NCBI GenBank assembly: GCA_013398055.1
Contig: VZRS01000253.1
Location: 124,001 to 188,000 of the forward strand
DNA: 64,000 nt
Source of the DNA: Ifrita kowaldi
Taxonomy: Eukaryota > Chordata > Aves > Passeriformes > Cinclosomatidae
Direction of reading: 5' to 3'
Shown piece after piece: positions 24,401 through 37,674 of the stretch (positions are counted from its first letter, which is position 1; every line of letters starts with the position of its first letter). Under the pieces are notes generated by a model. That model saw nothing but the letters and a program-made list of their open reading frames with translations. It was not told the origin of the DNA and made no database searches. The position numbers were made by a program, and so were the translations under genes.

Positions 24401-26004
24401 AAATGAGCAAAATAAATACAGATTTAAATTTGTAAAAAATAGGTGTAAGAAAATCAAGCAATTTCACACAGATGGAACAGCAGATAACTGAAAATCTAGA
24501 TGTGTAATTCTTCAGTGATCCTTCCATGAAGAAATGAGCCAGAGAGAGAATAGAAGAGACTATGAACAGGGACTAATTCATTGTTATGGAATTAAAATAA
24601 CACTGCCTGGCATGTCATCAGCTGAGCTGGGAAATCCTGGGCAATTCTTCACCATTACTTGGCTTGTGTCCTTGGCTTCTCTTATCCTTTTGTTCTCTTA
24701 TAAGCTCTGCTGGACTTGTGTCTTCTAGTGGAACAAGCAAGTTTGTGAGAACGAAGACAGAAAATTAGGTAGGCACATTATAAAGCAAAACCTCCCAGCA
24801 TTTAAAAATGAGACCTTGCCTGCTTGCAAATTCCCTCAGTGTGGTCTCCACACTGTGTGGACTGGTGAGTTTATGTCCCTTCTCTTCTTAAAACCCTCTT
24901 CAGCCTCCAGGGGAAAGGACTCCACCATCTCCTTTCACAACTTCCCATCATAAAAAATTTTTTGTAGTTCTCCATTTCTGCCTTTCCCAATCCGTTTGCC
25001 TCTTCTGTCACAATCTATCTGTACACCAGCGTTATCCACAAGCCTCACAAGGTAACAGAACATAATCACTTTTATGTGCTTGTCTGCCTTAATTTCTGGA
25101 AGAGTTCCCTGCAATCACTCTCTGGGGAGTTCATTTGTTAGATCATTCCCCATTTGGAAGAGCTGTATTTAATGTTTATACCATGGAAGAGATCACTGGC
25201 AGGTCTTTCCAAGTCCTGCTCTACTTGTTGGAATCTGTGTGAGAAGGAGCCGACTGCAACCCTTTTGCTGAAAAGAAACTAAAAATCAGCATTGCTTTTT
25301 CCAATAATTTCATTTTTGCTTTAACATGAAGAGAATAAACTAGGCAGAATGGGTCAATTTCAAGATTACTCCTCTATAGAGGGAAAGGTTTTAAACAGAT
25401 CTGTTCTGGCGTCAAATGACACGAGTAATTTTCAGGTTATTGATCTCTTCTCAGCATAATTTCTTTGTGATTATTTTACCTCTCCGTTCTTGCCTCATCA
25501 CTCCTCCATAAGCACCCTCCAAAGGAGTAGTGATCTATTCCTCTTTTCCATCATGTGCACTCCAGTTTACCTTCCATAATTGCAGAAACAATGCTCAGTG
25601 AGTACCAGAAGTTTGGAGACAGACTTATGGAAGGAATAAAAGAAGTTTTTACGTGCACTGTTCATTTTCTACTTTCCCAACCATAAGTGAAACAACCATC
25701 CCAAATTCATGCTGATAAAACTTTTAGATCCCACTATGAGCGAATTCGATAAAAGCCTGTGACATCAGCTTCACACAGTACCAATCTGTTCTAATCTTTC
25801 CCAACAACTGCACTAAACCATCAACAGCAGTCCTGCTCCCACAAATGCTCACAGCAGTACTGCTCTGAAGATGTAGCTGCCCAATGCAGACAGAGCTGTC
25901 CTAGGAAAAAAGATCACCAAAAAAGCATAGGCGAGGCAGGAAAAGATGACCTCACAAAGACCTAAAATAACCTTTCTGTAATTAAAAAAATGCTTTCAGA
26001 ACAA
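21416..26004. other. Unique non-coding DNA
   Basis: No assured gene or element. Simple sequence includes a G-rich then (GT)n piece near 21922-21942 and an AT-rich stretch at 22920-22995. A 67-codon minus-strand frame at 23191-22988 has protein-like composition, but a stop codon lies directly before its ATG and I do not recognise the family. A faint CR1-like match at 24890-24965 was not accepted. Confidence 0.45.
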
Positions 26005-26500
26005 GTGCTAAGGCTACACCTTCTACTAGGTTCAATCCCTGCTCACTACAAAGGAGACCAATGAGTTTATCTGGCTGTTCCCGTGTTAGCTCATATAAGA
26101 TGGCCTTGAAAGCCCCCAAATAGAAGACTTTACGAATCACAGGACACCTCTGCCATTGCTGCACCACTCTCCCAGTGAAAAGTCTTTCCTAGTGTCCTGT
26201 CTCAACCTTGCAAGCCACAGCTTGTGGCTGTTGACAATGTTATACTGTCTACTGCTACTTTTAAAAATTTGGTTCTTAGTAATTATACGTCAAGTGCCGT
26301 AGGCTTCTAGCTCACCTTTTGGCCTCCTCTCCTCTGCACTAAACAAGCTTAGATCCTTCAATCTGTTTGCACAGGAGACGTACCACAGGCCACCATTATC
26401 TCAGTAGTTGTCTCCACTATACCCTCCCCAGTTTCTCCATATACTTCCTGAATTGTTGAGCCTCAAACTTGACACAGATTCCTGGGTCACTGAGGGAAAT
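26005..26500 (-). mobile_element. CR1 LINE relic, ORF2 C-terminus and 3' UTR (antisense)
   Basis: On the plus strand the block carries the antisense CR1 landmarks in order. There is 'ccattgctgcaccactctcc' with 'cagtgaaaagtctttcctag' at about 26152-26192. Next comes 'ctaaacaagcttagatcctt' near 26340. Last is 'ccccagtttctccatatact' at about 26427-26446, followed by 'cctcaaacttgacacag', where CR1 has its 'gcccaaaactggacacag' segment. These map to the minus-strand CR1 sequence coding for the region around 'LERLQRR' and 'LFSLEKRRL' and the 3' tail. Many substitutions and indels break the frame. The 3' tip near 26005 is uncertain. Confidence 0.75.
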
Positions 26501-28137
26501 GAAGGTTTCTACAGGAGTCAGCTTTCATCCTGAAGACATCAAACTGGTGCAACTGGATTACAACAGGAACAGTGTGTCCAGCAGATTAAGGGAAGCTCTT
26601 CCTTCCAACGACTATGTGAAACTGAACACAAGCGTGAGCCTCTTCTCTGTAAGAATCTGTGCTTGGTAGGGAACCTTTCCTGGTGTCTGAGAGTTTCCTA
26701 CTATGACTCACTTATCTTGTGAGTTCCAGAACATTGGATCTAAAGGGCAGCTTTACTTTGCAAAGTGGGTTGCTTATGTCGGAGGTAAGGATGGGGTTCA
26801 AGCAAACTGAAGCAGAGGAAAGCATGAAGCTTGGAGTTCTCATGTCCATGGTGGCTGTTATTTCCATTAGGCCTTTGAGCCAATGGAGAGAAAGCTGTCT
26901 TACCTACTCACTTGAGTGATCTGCACTTGAAGGGGATGTTAGATCAAGCAGTGCAAGAAAGACAGATCACAGCTGTCAGTACAAGGGGAGCTGTGTGCAT
27001 GCTGTTTCACTGGGAGGTCATGCAGAGAGGACTCCACACCCTCACTATGAGTAATGAGGGATGGGGAGGTGTTGCAAGTGCAAGTTTCTGCTGCTGGAAG
27101 TTTGGGCACTTATTTTTCCTTTAGTGTATCCCATCCACCAATAGAAAGAAAGATGGCCAGCACTAAGTTGTTGCATGTCAACATAAACACCTTCACAGAT
27201 TTAGTACAACATGATGGGTTTGCAGTATGAAGGGCAGGCAAGCATATTGGGTAAATTAATTTTCCTATAGCCTCCCTACCTCATGGGTTAAGCTGCTGTC
27301 AAATAGGAGCCTCTCTCCTTCTGTTGCTCTAAAGAAGCTATGAGAGATGCAGACTGTTTTGAGGTTCACACTGTGAACAGTAAAGCAGAATGAATGTACA
27401 AGTTGCACATGCTACTGCGTACATTAAAATCTTCTGATCGCAGCAAGAACATCTGTGTATGAGGGCTGCCTTTCCCTGGAAGAGCAGTGAAGCCAGAGTG
27501 CATTTTGGAAAGCTCTGCCTTAGACAGACAAACCCAATCTTGCAGACATGGGACAGCATTTGAGAAATCTTGCCTACCCTTCAGGAAAAGACCAGTCCCA
27601 ATTATCCTACAGTTCAGTGATCTATAAGCCAAAAAGAAAGGGTTGTTTTAACACACAATACCCCACCCTCCACCCCCACGTACACCTTACTTACACGCCT
27701 CTACAGTGCCTGGATGTGCTGAGTTCAGGAGAAAATCCTTCGTCCTCTAAAGACAGCCTGAGAAGGGCTTCATGTTTAGGACAGAAAATCACTCAGAAAG
27801 CAGATTTACATCATCTTGGGAACCTGGTGCTGCCAATTTCAAGAACTCACGCAAACTTTTAAATTTGCAATGATTAAAAAATGCTCCACTCTTTTGTGGG
27901 ATCTGAGTGTACTGCATAATCTGACATTTCTCCTCAAGGTAGAATATATTGCCTGGCACTCTCTGCAATGCAAAATGAGTGGGCCACAGACTCACAAGGC
28001 TTGGCTAAGATCATACCATACTGCCTTTTCATTTATTTTCAGGAAGTTCTTTTCTCAAGCGCCTCTCATGACAGCATGCACAAAGCTTGCCATAACAGGC
28101 CCCTGACCTACAGTGGGCTTTCGTTGCAGTCATTTCG
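26501..28137. other. Unique non-coding DNA
   Basis: No repeat or gene recognised. Overlapping open frames at 27338-28162 (up to 104 codons) occur on both strands and have no domain signature; they look like chance. Confidence 0.5.
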
Positions 28138-28394
28138 TGCTACAAATACATATATTAAATGAATACATATATTATATATATTATATATTATCTATTTTAT
28201 ATATATTATATATTATATATTATTATATAGTATATATTATATATTATATCTATTATATATTATATATATTACATATGATATGAATATTATCTATTTAATA
28301 TATATTATATATTATTATATAATATATATTATATATTATATCTATTATATATTATATATTATATATATTATATATGATATGAATATATGCACAT
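28138..28394. repeat. TA-rich satellite-like tract with ~99-bp higher-order unit
   Basis: About 250 bases consist almost only of A and T, mostly TATAT/ATTATAT words. Within it a longer unit starting 'ctatttta/ctatttaa' and ending with the landmark 'gatatgaatat' occurs twice: about 28192-28290 and 28291-28390. Both copies also share an internal 'atatctattatat' word. The tract is therefore a duplicated block, not plain (TA)n. It would be prone to cruciform formation and replication slippage. Confidence 0.9.
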
Positions 28395-31221
28395 ATACTG
28401 AACAGATATTAAAAAGCAGTTCTGCCTGTTGAAGCAGAGGAGGGCCAACCCTGCCATTGCTCAGACCTGGTATAGAGTCAGTAGTGGTAAACCTAAAGGA
28501 CTGCACCAGAGCAGGCAGTATTCAGGAAATAATAAGGACCAGCTCACATTTTCCTGCACGTTACTGCGTTGCACCCACAGGTATTCCCAAAACCAAAAAG
28601 GACAACCAAGAAGGATGCTGGGCAAAAAGCCTCCAGAGGACTCCTCCAAACAGAATTTCTATGATTCTGCAAAGTTCATGTTCAAAACCAGGAATGATAA
28701 GCAGGAATAGCTAAGTCCCTAGGAGGCTTAGGGTAAAGGCTACATTTCTTCACTTAGCATTTCCTAGAAACCAATTCGGGTGGCTTTCCCCTCTGCATTC
28801 TGCCTTTCCTGAGTCACATTTAATTTTTCCTGATGCCTATAGAACCCAGCCCTTACAGCATTGTGCATTGGGAAAGATCTTGCCAGATGCACCTCAGCAG
28901 ACAAAATTCTTGTCCGCAGTGGCTCATCAACAAGATCACAAACAACATAGTTTCTTTTAGTACTTTCCCTTTAAAACACAGACTCTGTGGTGCTGCATGC
29001 ATTAAACACCAAATATTTGGTGCTGCAAAGGCCACAGATGTTGAAAGGATGGTGACAGGGAACCTTCCACCCCAGTAACCTCACTCACCCAGAGAGGCAA
29101 TGATGGTGCCAGCAGCACTTTGCCAGGTCACTCACTTAACTGTCAGATACAGCTGAAAGGATGAACAGCAAAGAGGGTGAAGTAGAGTCAAGACACAAAG
29201 TTCAAGTCTCATTTTGTTCTTCACCAAAGTTTGGTGGGGAAGAACTGGCTAAGGGCCCATTTTCCGTTCAAAACCCAAATTGCTTTGATAATTAGCAAGC
29301 TTATTAGAACATGTGCAGAGCCTAGGCATAAAAGACAAGGCAGATGATAGCATGTCAAGAAATCATATTTGATATAGATTAAAATTACTGAAATATAGGG
29401 AATTATGGAAAAATACAATCATTTCACAATTAAGATTAGGACAAAAAAAGGATTTGCATTCATTGTAACAAGCAAGACCAGTAACAACTAACAACCACCT
29501 ACAGAGATGGAGCTATTAACATGCAAATGATTGTTATTCTGACTGAGGTGTTTCTACTGAAAATGCGGCGTTTATGCAGATTTTAAAGAAGTTTTTTGAA
29601 GCAAGGTATGTATGGATAAAGAGCCAGGAGTGGGAACACTGTTTACTCAGGAAAACAGTCTAGCTACAGAAGAAAACCAAGAAACACAATTACTGACCTG
29701 GGGCTGGAACAGACATGGTGTGGGATTTCAGCAAACCTCCCTGACAACACAATTACAATGGAGAGCGAGCTTTGGGGCCAGAATGCTAATGTAAGAAATG
29801 TAAACCTTTATTTAACAACTTAAAGGAGTAAGAATCAGGGACAAAAGAGGATGCTGCTGACTTGAAAGAAGGAAATAGGAAGAGATAGGAAATTTTTGTG
29901 GAAATTGTAGAAATACCTGATCTCTTCAGGTGTAACCAAATAGTTTATATCTATAGCCACAAGTACAACTCACAAGGAGAAGGCATGACCTGAAGTACTC
30001 TAAATACAACTTCCTCTGTTATCAACATCCTATGTGATTACTGCCCTAGTTTCAGTGGAGCTTTGACTCCTTCATACTACATAGGTCTTAACAAATTAGT
30101 TGAGGCCCATTTTTACAGGCAGGGGACAAGGACCACTGAGCTCTAGTGGGAGGCAAAAATGAGTACAGAGCTCATTCAGAATACTCAATGAATGGCAGGC
30201 ACACAAGACTCTTTATCTTGCCAGTGTGCTGTCAAGACCTTGGCAGAGGTCAGTAAAGAAGCAGGAGAGACAAGTAGAGCAGGCACCAAAACTGAAGAGG
30301 AAGAGAGAGACATTCCATTGCTGTGGGAAAATTCTACCTTTAAATAAGATATAGGAGAATGTTCTTCTGCAAAATATGGCAGTGTGTTTGAGAAAAAGAC
30401 TGAATTTCCCTCCAGCTCCCTTTTACATTCATAGAAATTCAGATCTGTGAGATTTTCAAGCGTCAGGGAAAGTGGCTGCTTTCTAGGAGTCAGGTTTACC
30501 CAATTTCTGAAGGTCCTGGAAGTCTCTTTTGTGACTCCGGTAGCAGGGCTGTATTTTAAAACTGCATTGTATGGCCTTATCAGAGAGCCTTTGAAAGACA
30601 CTGTAATGTATGGGTTTGATCTGTGTGGTAGAAATGGGGTGAGGGTGACAGCCAGAAAGTGCAAGAGCTGAGGAAGTTACATCAATCTCCCACTTAGCAG
30701 GCTGCACTGCTCTCACAGTCCTACGCAATCCAAAAGAAGGGCATTTTAGGAGGACCTGAATTTGCAAATATAAAATTTTGACTCCATATCTTGAAGTGCA
30801 CAATGAGATTCTTTCAGCTCTGCCCAGGGTGTTTTTCAAAAATTGGGAAGGCAAAGCACATCTCTGCAAACAAAAGCCACCCACCTGCTGATCAGACAAA
30901 AATAAAATAAACAGGCCCAGTTGGTGGGTCTAAAGTCTACTGTGCCAAAGCCACTGAATGGACATTTAACACTATTTCTTTTTCACTGGGAACTCTGGTT
31001 GTTTCATTTGTCTATTCTATTGTGAACATCACCAGATAAATGCTGAATACCCTGAACACCGTGCTCCCACAGGGAATGTGTAAGAGATAAGAATGACTGG
31101 CACATTAGGATTTTTTGCCCCACAACGAATGTAGGAGCAGCTTTTGAAAGAAGCCTTTTTGGCCTAATAAGCAGTAAGGCAAGATCCAAGTATTTTAGGG
31201 TCTTGAAAACTTCCTGGATTA
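28395..31221. other. Unique non-coding DNA
   Basis: No element recognised. The longest minus-strand frame (30664-30185, 159 codons) and an overlapping one (30899-30483) have no recognised domain, signal peptide or family match and are treated as chance. An octamer/SOX-like motif pair lies at 29521-29536 (see findings). Confidence 0.5.
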
Positions 31222-31284
31222 CAGCGTCACAGAATGGGTTCTCTTGGAAGTGACCACAGTGGGTCGCCTAGTACAACCTCAGTA
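31222..31284 (-). mobile_element. CR1 3'-terminal fragment (antisense)
   Basis: The words 'gtcacagaatgggttctctt', 'ggaagtgaccacag' and 'cgcctagtacaacct' align in order with the antisense CR1 3' terminus ('atcacagaatggtttgggtt', 'ggaagggacc', 'cacctagttccaacc'). Only the last ~60 bases of the element are recognisable. Confidence 0.5.
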
Positions 31285-32144
31285 CACCTACTTCTTGCTT
31301 TTCTAAAATTATCAGAAGTATCATACACTCCCTACCAATGGCCAAGGCACAGGGGATCAGTGAATGGTTTATCTGGCTACCATCCACGCTGGTATTAGCT
31401 TGGATAAAGCAAAGACGTGGATCTTCTACCTCCTATTACTTTGTGTATTGGAGAACTGAGTGTCAGAGAAACACATTATATACAGTTTAGAATAACCCAC
31501 ATGGGATGACTCCACAAACCCAGATGCACGTTCAGGACAAAACCACAGTGCTTGGCTAACACAGTAATTATTTAATATTTCTTTTTAACTTCAACACTTC
31601 AACGTCATATTTTCTAAGCCAGGAAATTCTGTCACCTTCATTTTATAGATACAGAAAATGGTAGTGAACTGCAGTGTGTAAAGCTGTACTGGCCCCTTGA
31701 TTGCCCCAGTTTAAGTGAGGGACCTGGCTGGAGTCCCCACAGCTTCTTTGTCCTTCAGGCCATGTAACTAAAAGTCCCTCCCATCAAAACACAGGACTGT
31801 AAAAGGAGAGAGGAGGTAGTCATATTTCCCTTGTTGCTCCAGTAGGAGCTTGAATACATGGATACAGCAACTAAGGCTGTGCAGTCCTAGTAAATTTGAA
31901 TGTGCACAGATGCAGAAATGTTAATAAACTGCATGCAACTTTGCTGGCATAAGACTTGGCTGTTAAAACTTGTGCTTCAGTTCCAAGCCATGGATGATCC
32001 AGGGGTCACTCATGAGTAGAAAGCTGCATGAAGCTACACTATTTTGGGAATTACCAGTGGTTTACTACCACAGATCTGATTCCATGCCAGGTGGCTTTAC
32101 TGCCTGAAAATGCTGCAAGGTACATTTGATTTATTAGTGCAGGC
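31285..32144. other. Unique non-coding DNA
   Basis: Nothing certain. A stretch near 31635-31665 ('cattttatagatacagaaaa') weakly resembles the antisense MIR/L2 'cattttacagatgaggaaac' box but is too short to call. Confidence 0.4.
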
Positions 32145-32245
32145 ATAACTTGCTGGAGATCACCCACATAGTCTATGGCAGAGCTCTGACTACAGCCCAA
32201 GTTGCCTGAGTCCTGGTCTGGCTCATAATCACTCAGCCACATTTC
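32145..32245 (-). mobile_element. MIR/CORE-SINE relic (antisense)
   Basis: The plus strand shows the antisense MIR order: 'aacttgctggagatcaccca' (MIR 'acttgcccaaggtcacaca'), 'tctatggcagagctctgact' (MIR 'agtggcagagctgggatt'), then 'gcctgagtcctggtctggct' and 'aatcactcagccaca' (MIR 'accactgagccaca', from the tRNA-like head). This makes it one of the better preserved MIR-type relics here. Confidence 0.55.
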
Positions 32246-33018
32246 CAATATCAGTGCGCCTCTTGTTCAGCACAAGCTTTTCAATTTGCACAGCAGCAGG
32301 TTATTTGGACCAACAATTGTCAGTTTGAGTGAGTCTGCGCTCCTACAACTTGCTTAGTAGTACACACAAACTTCTCAGCCCACGGATTCCAAAAGCTGTG
32401 AAAATCCAGCCAGTATTCTGCAACACACACTTAGCCTTCACAATATAAATATACTTCACGTTCTCTCATCATATGTTTCCTCAATACTACAGCCAAAAGC
32501 ATGGTCAGTTCCAGTAAGCTTAAATCACATATCCTTGAGTCACGAGACAGTGACTCAAGCTCTTACAAGGTCCTTATAAATGTAGGCATTTGGTCTTAAA
32601 TTCAGAACAGAGACCTGCCAACTGATCACTGGAATGGATGCGTATGGAAACATATTGCATGCTCTTCTTGGCTAGCACATGATGGTACATTCACCCAGAA
32701 ATATCACGCCACATGGGTATAATATGACTATCTAAGAGGACAAGCAGCAAAAAACTCTGCCTCCTTTTGCCGGGAGAAAGTACAATTTTATGGCAGCAGA
32801 AAACCAATCAGCCAATATCCCTCTCTGGTTCTCTGTGCTATAGGACAGTTCAAATGAACAGAGCATGATTACTACTGCAAGGCAAGGGACACACAGTCTT
32901 TTTAAGGTGGCTCCTGCCTTTCGGTCAGCTCTTATAACCAGATAAGGCCTTGAATCCTAAATCTCAGTTCTCTCGACTTCTAAGAACCTGACCAAATGTT
33001 TTTATTTGGTCTAACTGG

Positions 33019-33322
33019 ACACAGAATCCCAGAATTTTTTAGACTGGGAAAGACCTCCTAAGATCATTGAGTCCAACTGTTAACCCAGCATTGCCAAGCC
33101 CACCACTAAACCACGTGCCTAAATGCCACATCTACGCATCTTTTAAATACCTCCAGGGATGGTGACTCACCCACTTCCCTGGGCAGCCTGTTCCAGGCCT
33201 TGACCACCGTTTTGGTGATGAAATTTTTCCCAACATCCAATCTAAAACTCACCTGGTGCATTTGGGGTAATTTCCTCTTGAAGCACCACTTGTTACTTGA
33301 GAGAAGACACTGACACTGACCT
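33019..33322 (-). mobile_element. CR1 LINE 3' end (antisense)
   Basis: The block begins at the CR1 3' tip ('cacagaatcccagaattttt') and runs through the diagnostic 'gatcattgagtccaactgtt', 'taaatacctccagggatggt', 'cttccctgggcagcctgttc' and 'gatgaaatttttcccaacat' words to 'cacttgttacttgagagaag'. All are antisense to the CR1 ORF2 C-terminus and 3' UTR. Similarity ends sharply near 33322. It is a typical 5'-truncated avian CR1 insertion, moderately diverged. Confidence 0.9.
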
Positions 33323-36300
33323 CTTCAATTAATTATTTCAATCAAATCTGTCTTGTGAACCAGGTTCTTCTTCACTATAGCAGACACTTAACAGTCCTTC
33401 TCTAATACATCTTTCCACCCTACAGAACAGCCTCTCTATGTTTGAGTCTGCATGCTCAGCTTTTATTAGGTAAATAAACTGAAGCTCACGTGTGATCTAG
33501 GATACCTGACAACTTGTAACTGCTAACAAATACTTCTTTAGAACTGCAAAAGACTGCATGGTCCTAGTGACTAGAGCTACATGTCAGATAAGCTATAATA
33601 ATCAAATATGAATAAATATAATAAATCACCTTTTAAAATGTGTCAGTATCAAAAGCAACCTTTATGTAACCCATAGAGAAGCAAGTGGGGTAATCAAGAA
33701 TAGGGGACTATTTAGGTGGAAGGACCAAATTACAGAGTGAAAAGAAGAGCGAAGAGAAAAGGTCTATAAAAGCAACTTTCCTTCCTATTATCTGCACACA
33801 CAGATGTATGCAATACATACTGCTGCAGAATTACATATTTACTTTTGTAGCGTTTCTGAGCTGTTGAAAATTGTGCTACTGTCAAAGATGAATTTCAGTA
33901 AACTGTGCTCTATTCAGCAGAGCCAAGCAGTTCTGAAGACCTACCTAGCTGACAGTATATCCTTACACCAAAGCTTAACGTAACCCTTGAGAAGAACCCT
34001 GGGACACATCTGTAATGATATTTGAGCAGTGGTGACACAGGCGAGTGACACGAGCTTTACTGCTCTTTGCATTGGTTCTCTTAAAAACTCATTTATCCCA
34101 ATTCTACATCTGTAAGGATCTGAACAGTTTGAAAAATGCTGTTTGTCCAGCCACTTTGAAATAATTTGGTGTGAGGAATATTTTGAGCAGTGGCCAAGGA
34201 GATGCCTTGTTTTGCTGAAATTGTTTGTTATAGATCAAACCCAGACCAAGGCCTCTTAAAAGTTTATGGAGGTTTGGGTGCAGGAAGTCAGTTGTGCATC
34301 TACTGACCACTGGAGAGAAATACTGTACTCAAATGCAGGAAGCCTTATGTATGCACTGCCAGAAGTTCAATTCTCTTTGCAACATTGGTAATTTTAATAT
34401 AATCTATAACGTGGATGGGAGACAAATGCCTGGAAAGCAGTATTGCAATGATCTCTTTGATGAGAAGAGAGTTCACTTTCCAAACAAAATGAGCTAAAGA
34501 ACACAGAAGGGATCAGCTGTTTGCAGGACTGATCATGTCTTCTCTTAAAGCATACCAAGCCCATAAGGTCGTGGTAGTCTCAAGGGGATTTCTTAGACCG
34601 CAGTAAATTCAAGTTTAGCTGAAGTGTTCAAAAACCCCTAGCTTGGGAATGGGTTATGGAAGCAGAAGATCTGGCTGCTTAAAGATAAAGGGTGTTTCAT
34701 ATTGCTTTCCTAATTGTTCTGGGGGAAGAAAGCTGTTTGCAGCATGCTCTGTTCAACCTTGGGACTAATGGGAGGCATGAAGGAGCCTTGTTAACAAACA
34801 AAAGGCTTTGGAGCTTTGTAAATGGAAAAAATCTGCCAACAAAGCTGAGTTTTATACTGAGTTGGTTATTTTCATCTTACACAAGTGTGGGATGAACAGT
34901 GAGACCACTAAAAATACTAAAAGTACATAAGTATTGTTTTTCACTTTACATTATGAATTTATTTTTTTTAAAGACAAACCCCCCAAAAACTCCCCAGCAA
35001 AGGTTTTCCATCACAGAGGGGAAAGCAGGACAAGAAGAGGCAAAGGAGTTTGGTAAGGTGACAGAAAGTCAGCTGCAAAGCCCTATTTCCCACCCACCCT
35101 TACATTAGGACTTTCCTGCAAGTGCTTGTAGGGCAAGAAGGACACTGTTCAAAGAGATATTTAGAACTCCCTTTTCCCCAGGAAGCTGTACAGAAACCTG
35201 AAAGTATTTTTGACAGAGGAAGACTACTCAAAAGATCCTCAAGGATTTCTGCCCAGGTTTAGCTTGCCTAGCATTTCAGTTGCTTTTGGGGCTGAAACTC
35301 TATTGCAAACTTTGTCCACCAATCCTTCCCACTAGCAAAAAAGCAATGGATCTCACAAATTCCATATGGCAATACAATTCTACCAAGAAATGGATTTTTT
35401 TTTCCCCTGTTATGACCTAATTTCCAAAATCCTTGAGGCAATTTTCAGCCTGATAGTGGCAGATGCTGCACATTAGACAACCGTGTTTTGAAGTGAGGAT
35501 ATTTACCTGGATCATAGTATTTATGCTGTTCTCTAGTTTCCTGTGCCATATCCATCATCATGTTATTCAAGCACTCCTGGTATCACTGTGTTGGTATAAA
35601 CAGGACTGATCACACTCATTACAGATTATAAACCACCATCACACCTTTTTGCAGAGTGCGACAAAACATAAAGCAAGCAATAGTTCCTTCTCTAAGTCTC
35701 AAAATACAGTAGTTTAGCAGTACCAGGTTAGAACATAGCAAATAATCTCGCCAGAAAACGGCAGACCCCTAGTAATCATGGAATGGGGTATTTCCATTGA
35801 GTACAGCTCTCCTAAGGATCTTCTACAGATAGTGACACAAGGAGAAAGCATCATTAATTGTGACGTTATCTACAGCCCTCATAGACTTCCTCTATAAGGC
35901 TGAGCTGGTGGATTGAGGTTTAGAGACAGCATCAACCCATAACTGAGTTGTGGCTAGAGGTGTAACTAACCTATGTCCAGGTGTGACAAGGATATGTCAC
36001 ACCTATGCTGGGTGCTATGCTTGGGTCCCTTTTATCTCGCTGCTTTATAAGGCAGGAAGGTGATTGTGGCCTTAGCCAAAATCATGTGAAAGGGGCAGCC
36101 TTCGCCTCAAACTACGCAGAACATGTACGATCCCTGGTTCTCTGGAGAGACATCCCAGATTTCTTAGGCTCTCAGGTGCCTTTTAAGCTGATGACACACC
36201 TAAATGAGCAGCAGATCAGAGCCAACAGCATGGGCACCACCTGGAACGAGAGGGCAAGCAGGAAAGAAAAGCAGCTCTGTTCTGAAACGAAGACGAGTCC

Positions 36301-37674
36301 CACTACACCAACTTTGTGTCCCCACTTTGATATACCACCAGACACCATATGTGAGAAGCTTAATGCTGAGAGGGAGGATGGTGAGAAGGCGCATCAGCCT
36401 TTCATCTCTCCCCCTCCCAAGCACCATCCCTGCTGCTGTTTATGCCTCCCAACCCCAGGGACCAAAGCGCCTATTAGACTCATCATCCTCCCTCTGCGGA
36501 TGTTCCCCCCGAGAGGTTCATTAGGCCTTGCTGCCTGACAGCAGGCAGCCAGAGAACCAGGTGGCCACCTTCTTTTGCAATGCCAGTGTTATTTCTGAGG
36601 GGTTAGACTTCTGGGAAGAATCTTTTAAATTCCCTCTTTCCCAGACGCAGGGAGGGCTCCATAAAACCTTCCCTGCACAGATGGATTGAAGAAAGGCATT
36701 ACACTTGGTACATTCTCTGCAGGAGTTCATTACCAGAGGGAAAAGAGAAGTGTGAATCCCTTGGTGTCTCTGTCAACAAGCTTAGAAAAGCAGTTTCTGC
36801 CCCTCCCATCCCAGGATCACAAGCGCTTCACTTGCATGGCTCCAATACACTCCAAAGTCATCACGTAACAGTACGACAGTGCTGGAGATGGGGAGATGAG
36901 GCTGGTGTCCATTTGACCTTGAAAGAGGCAGAGAAAAAATGGAAGCTGGAAGGACTAGCTGAAACTTTATTGCTGCTACTCTTCCTGCTTCCAACTCACT
37001 TTGTATCTCTCAATGCAGTATTATCTTTCTTTTCAAACTTCAAATCTATTTTATAACTGTAGTTAGACTTTATTGAGCTGCTTGGATTTTTGGACGCAGA
37101 ATAGAAAAGAAGGAAAATTTCTGGCAGAAAAGATATCAATATTTTAGGAAGAAATATGAAGGGAAGGACTTCAACAGACACTTCAAGATGCAACTTAAAA
37201 TAGTGAACCTACCTCACTCAATCCTACTTTTTCCTGCTTACACACAGACATTAAGATTTCTTGCTGCAGGCACTTCCTCATGTGTCTGCTTCCACATGTT
37301 ACAGGGGAGATGTCTTTGTTAGGTATGGAAAAATTACCTTTCCACCCTGTATTGAAGGAGGTTTCAAGAGCTCAGAGATTGCTCTCTGCACTTTCTTCTT
37401 TGTTACAGAGTATGTTTAATTTGGCTCGTGTCAGGTGTGTGCTCTTCCTTTCTAGACCATGAAGAGAGACTGGGAAGGGGTAAGGTAGCTGACATTTAAG
37501 GGGGGGCTTCTCTGTGATGAATTAAAATCTCACAACAACTACAAAAATATATATGATTATACGGTAGCATTTTTCTAATGTGCCATTTTCAATAGAAACT
37601 GTATTTATAGAGCAGACATTTAAGAGAAGTGTGGGAGTCACAGCAGCATTTCAATTGCGTGTCAGGAAGAACAC
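33323..37674. other. Unique non-coding DNA
   Basis: No mobile element recognised. The longest plus-strand frame in the window (36005-36538, 177 codons) is here. Its product has no domain, signal or family resemblance I can name, and its proline-rich C-terminal part overlaps another open frame, so I treat it as unsupported. Confidence 0.45.

Noticed and set aside
24890..24965. CR1-like words ('cagcctccaggggaaaggac', 'tccaccatctcctttcac')
   Set aside because: They resemble the antisense CR1 3' region, but neighbouring landmarks are missing and the similarity stops quickly.
30185..30899. Overlapping 159- and 138-codon minus-strand frames
   Set aside because: Neither product resembles a known protein, and two long overlapping frames on one strand argue for composition, not coding.
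36005..36538. 177-codon plus-strand open frame, the longest in the window
   Set aside because: No recognisable domain, family, signal peptide or exon signals. A second frame overlaps it, and a frame of this length is plausible by chance in 64 kb over six frames.
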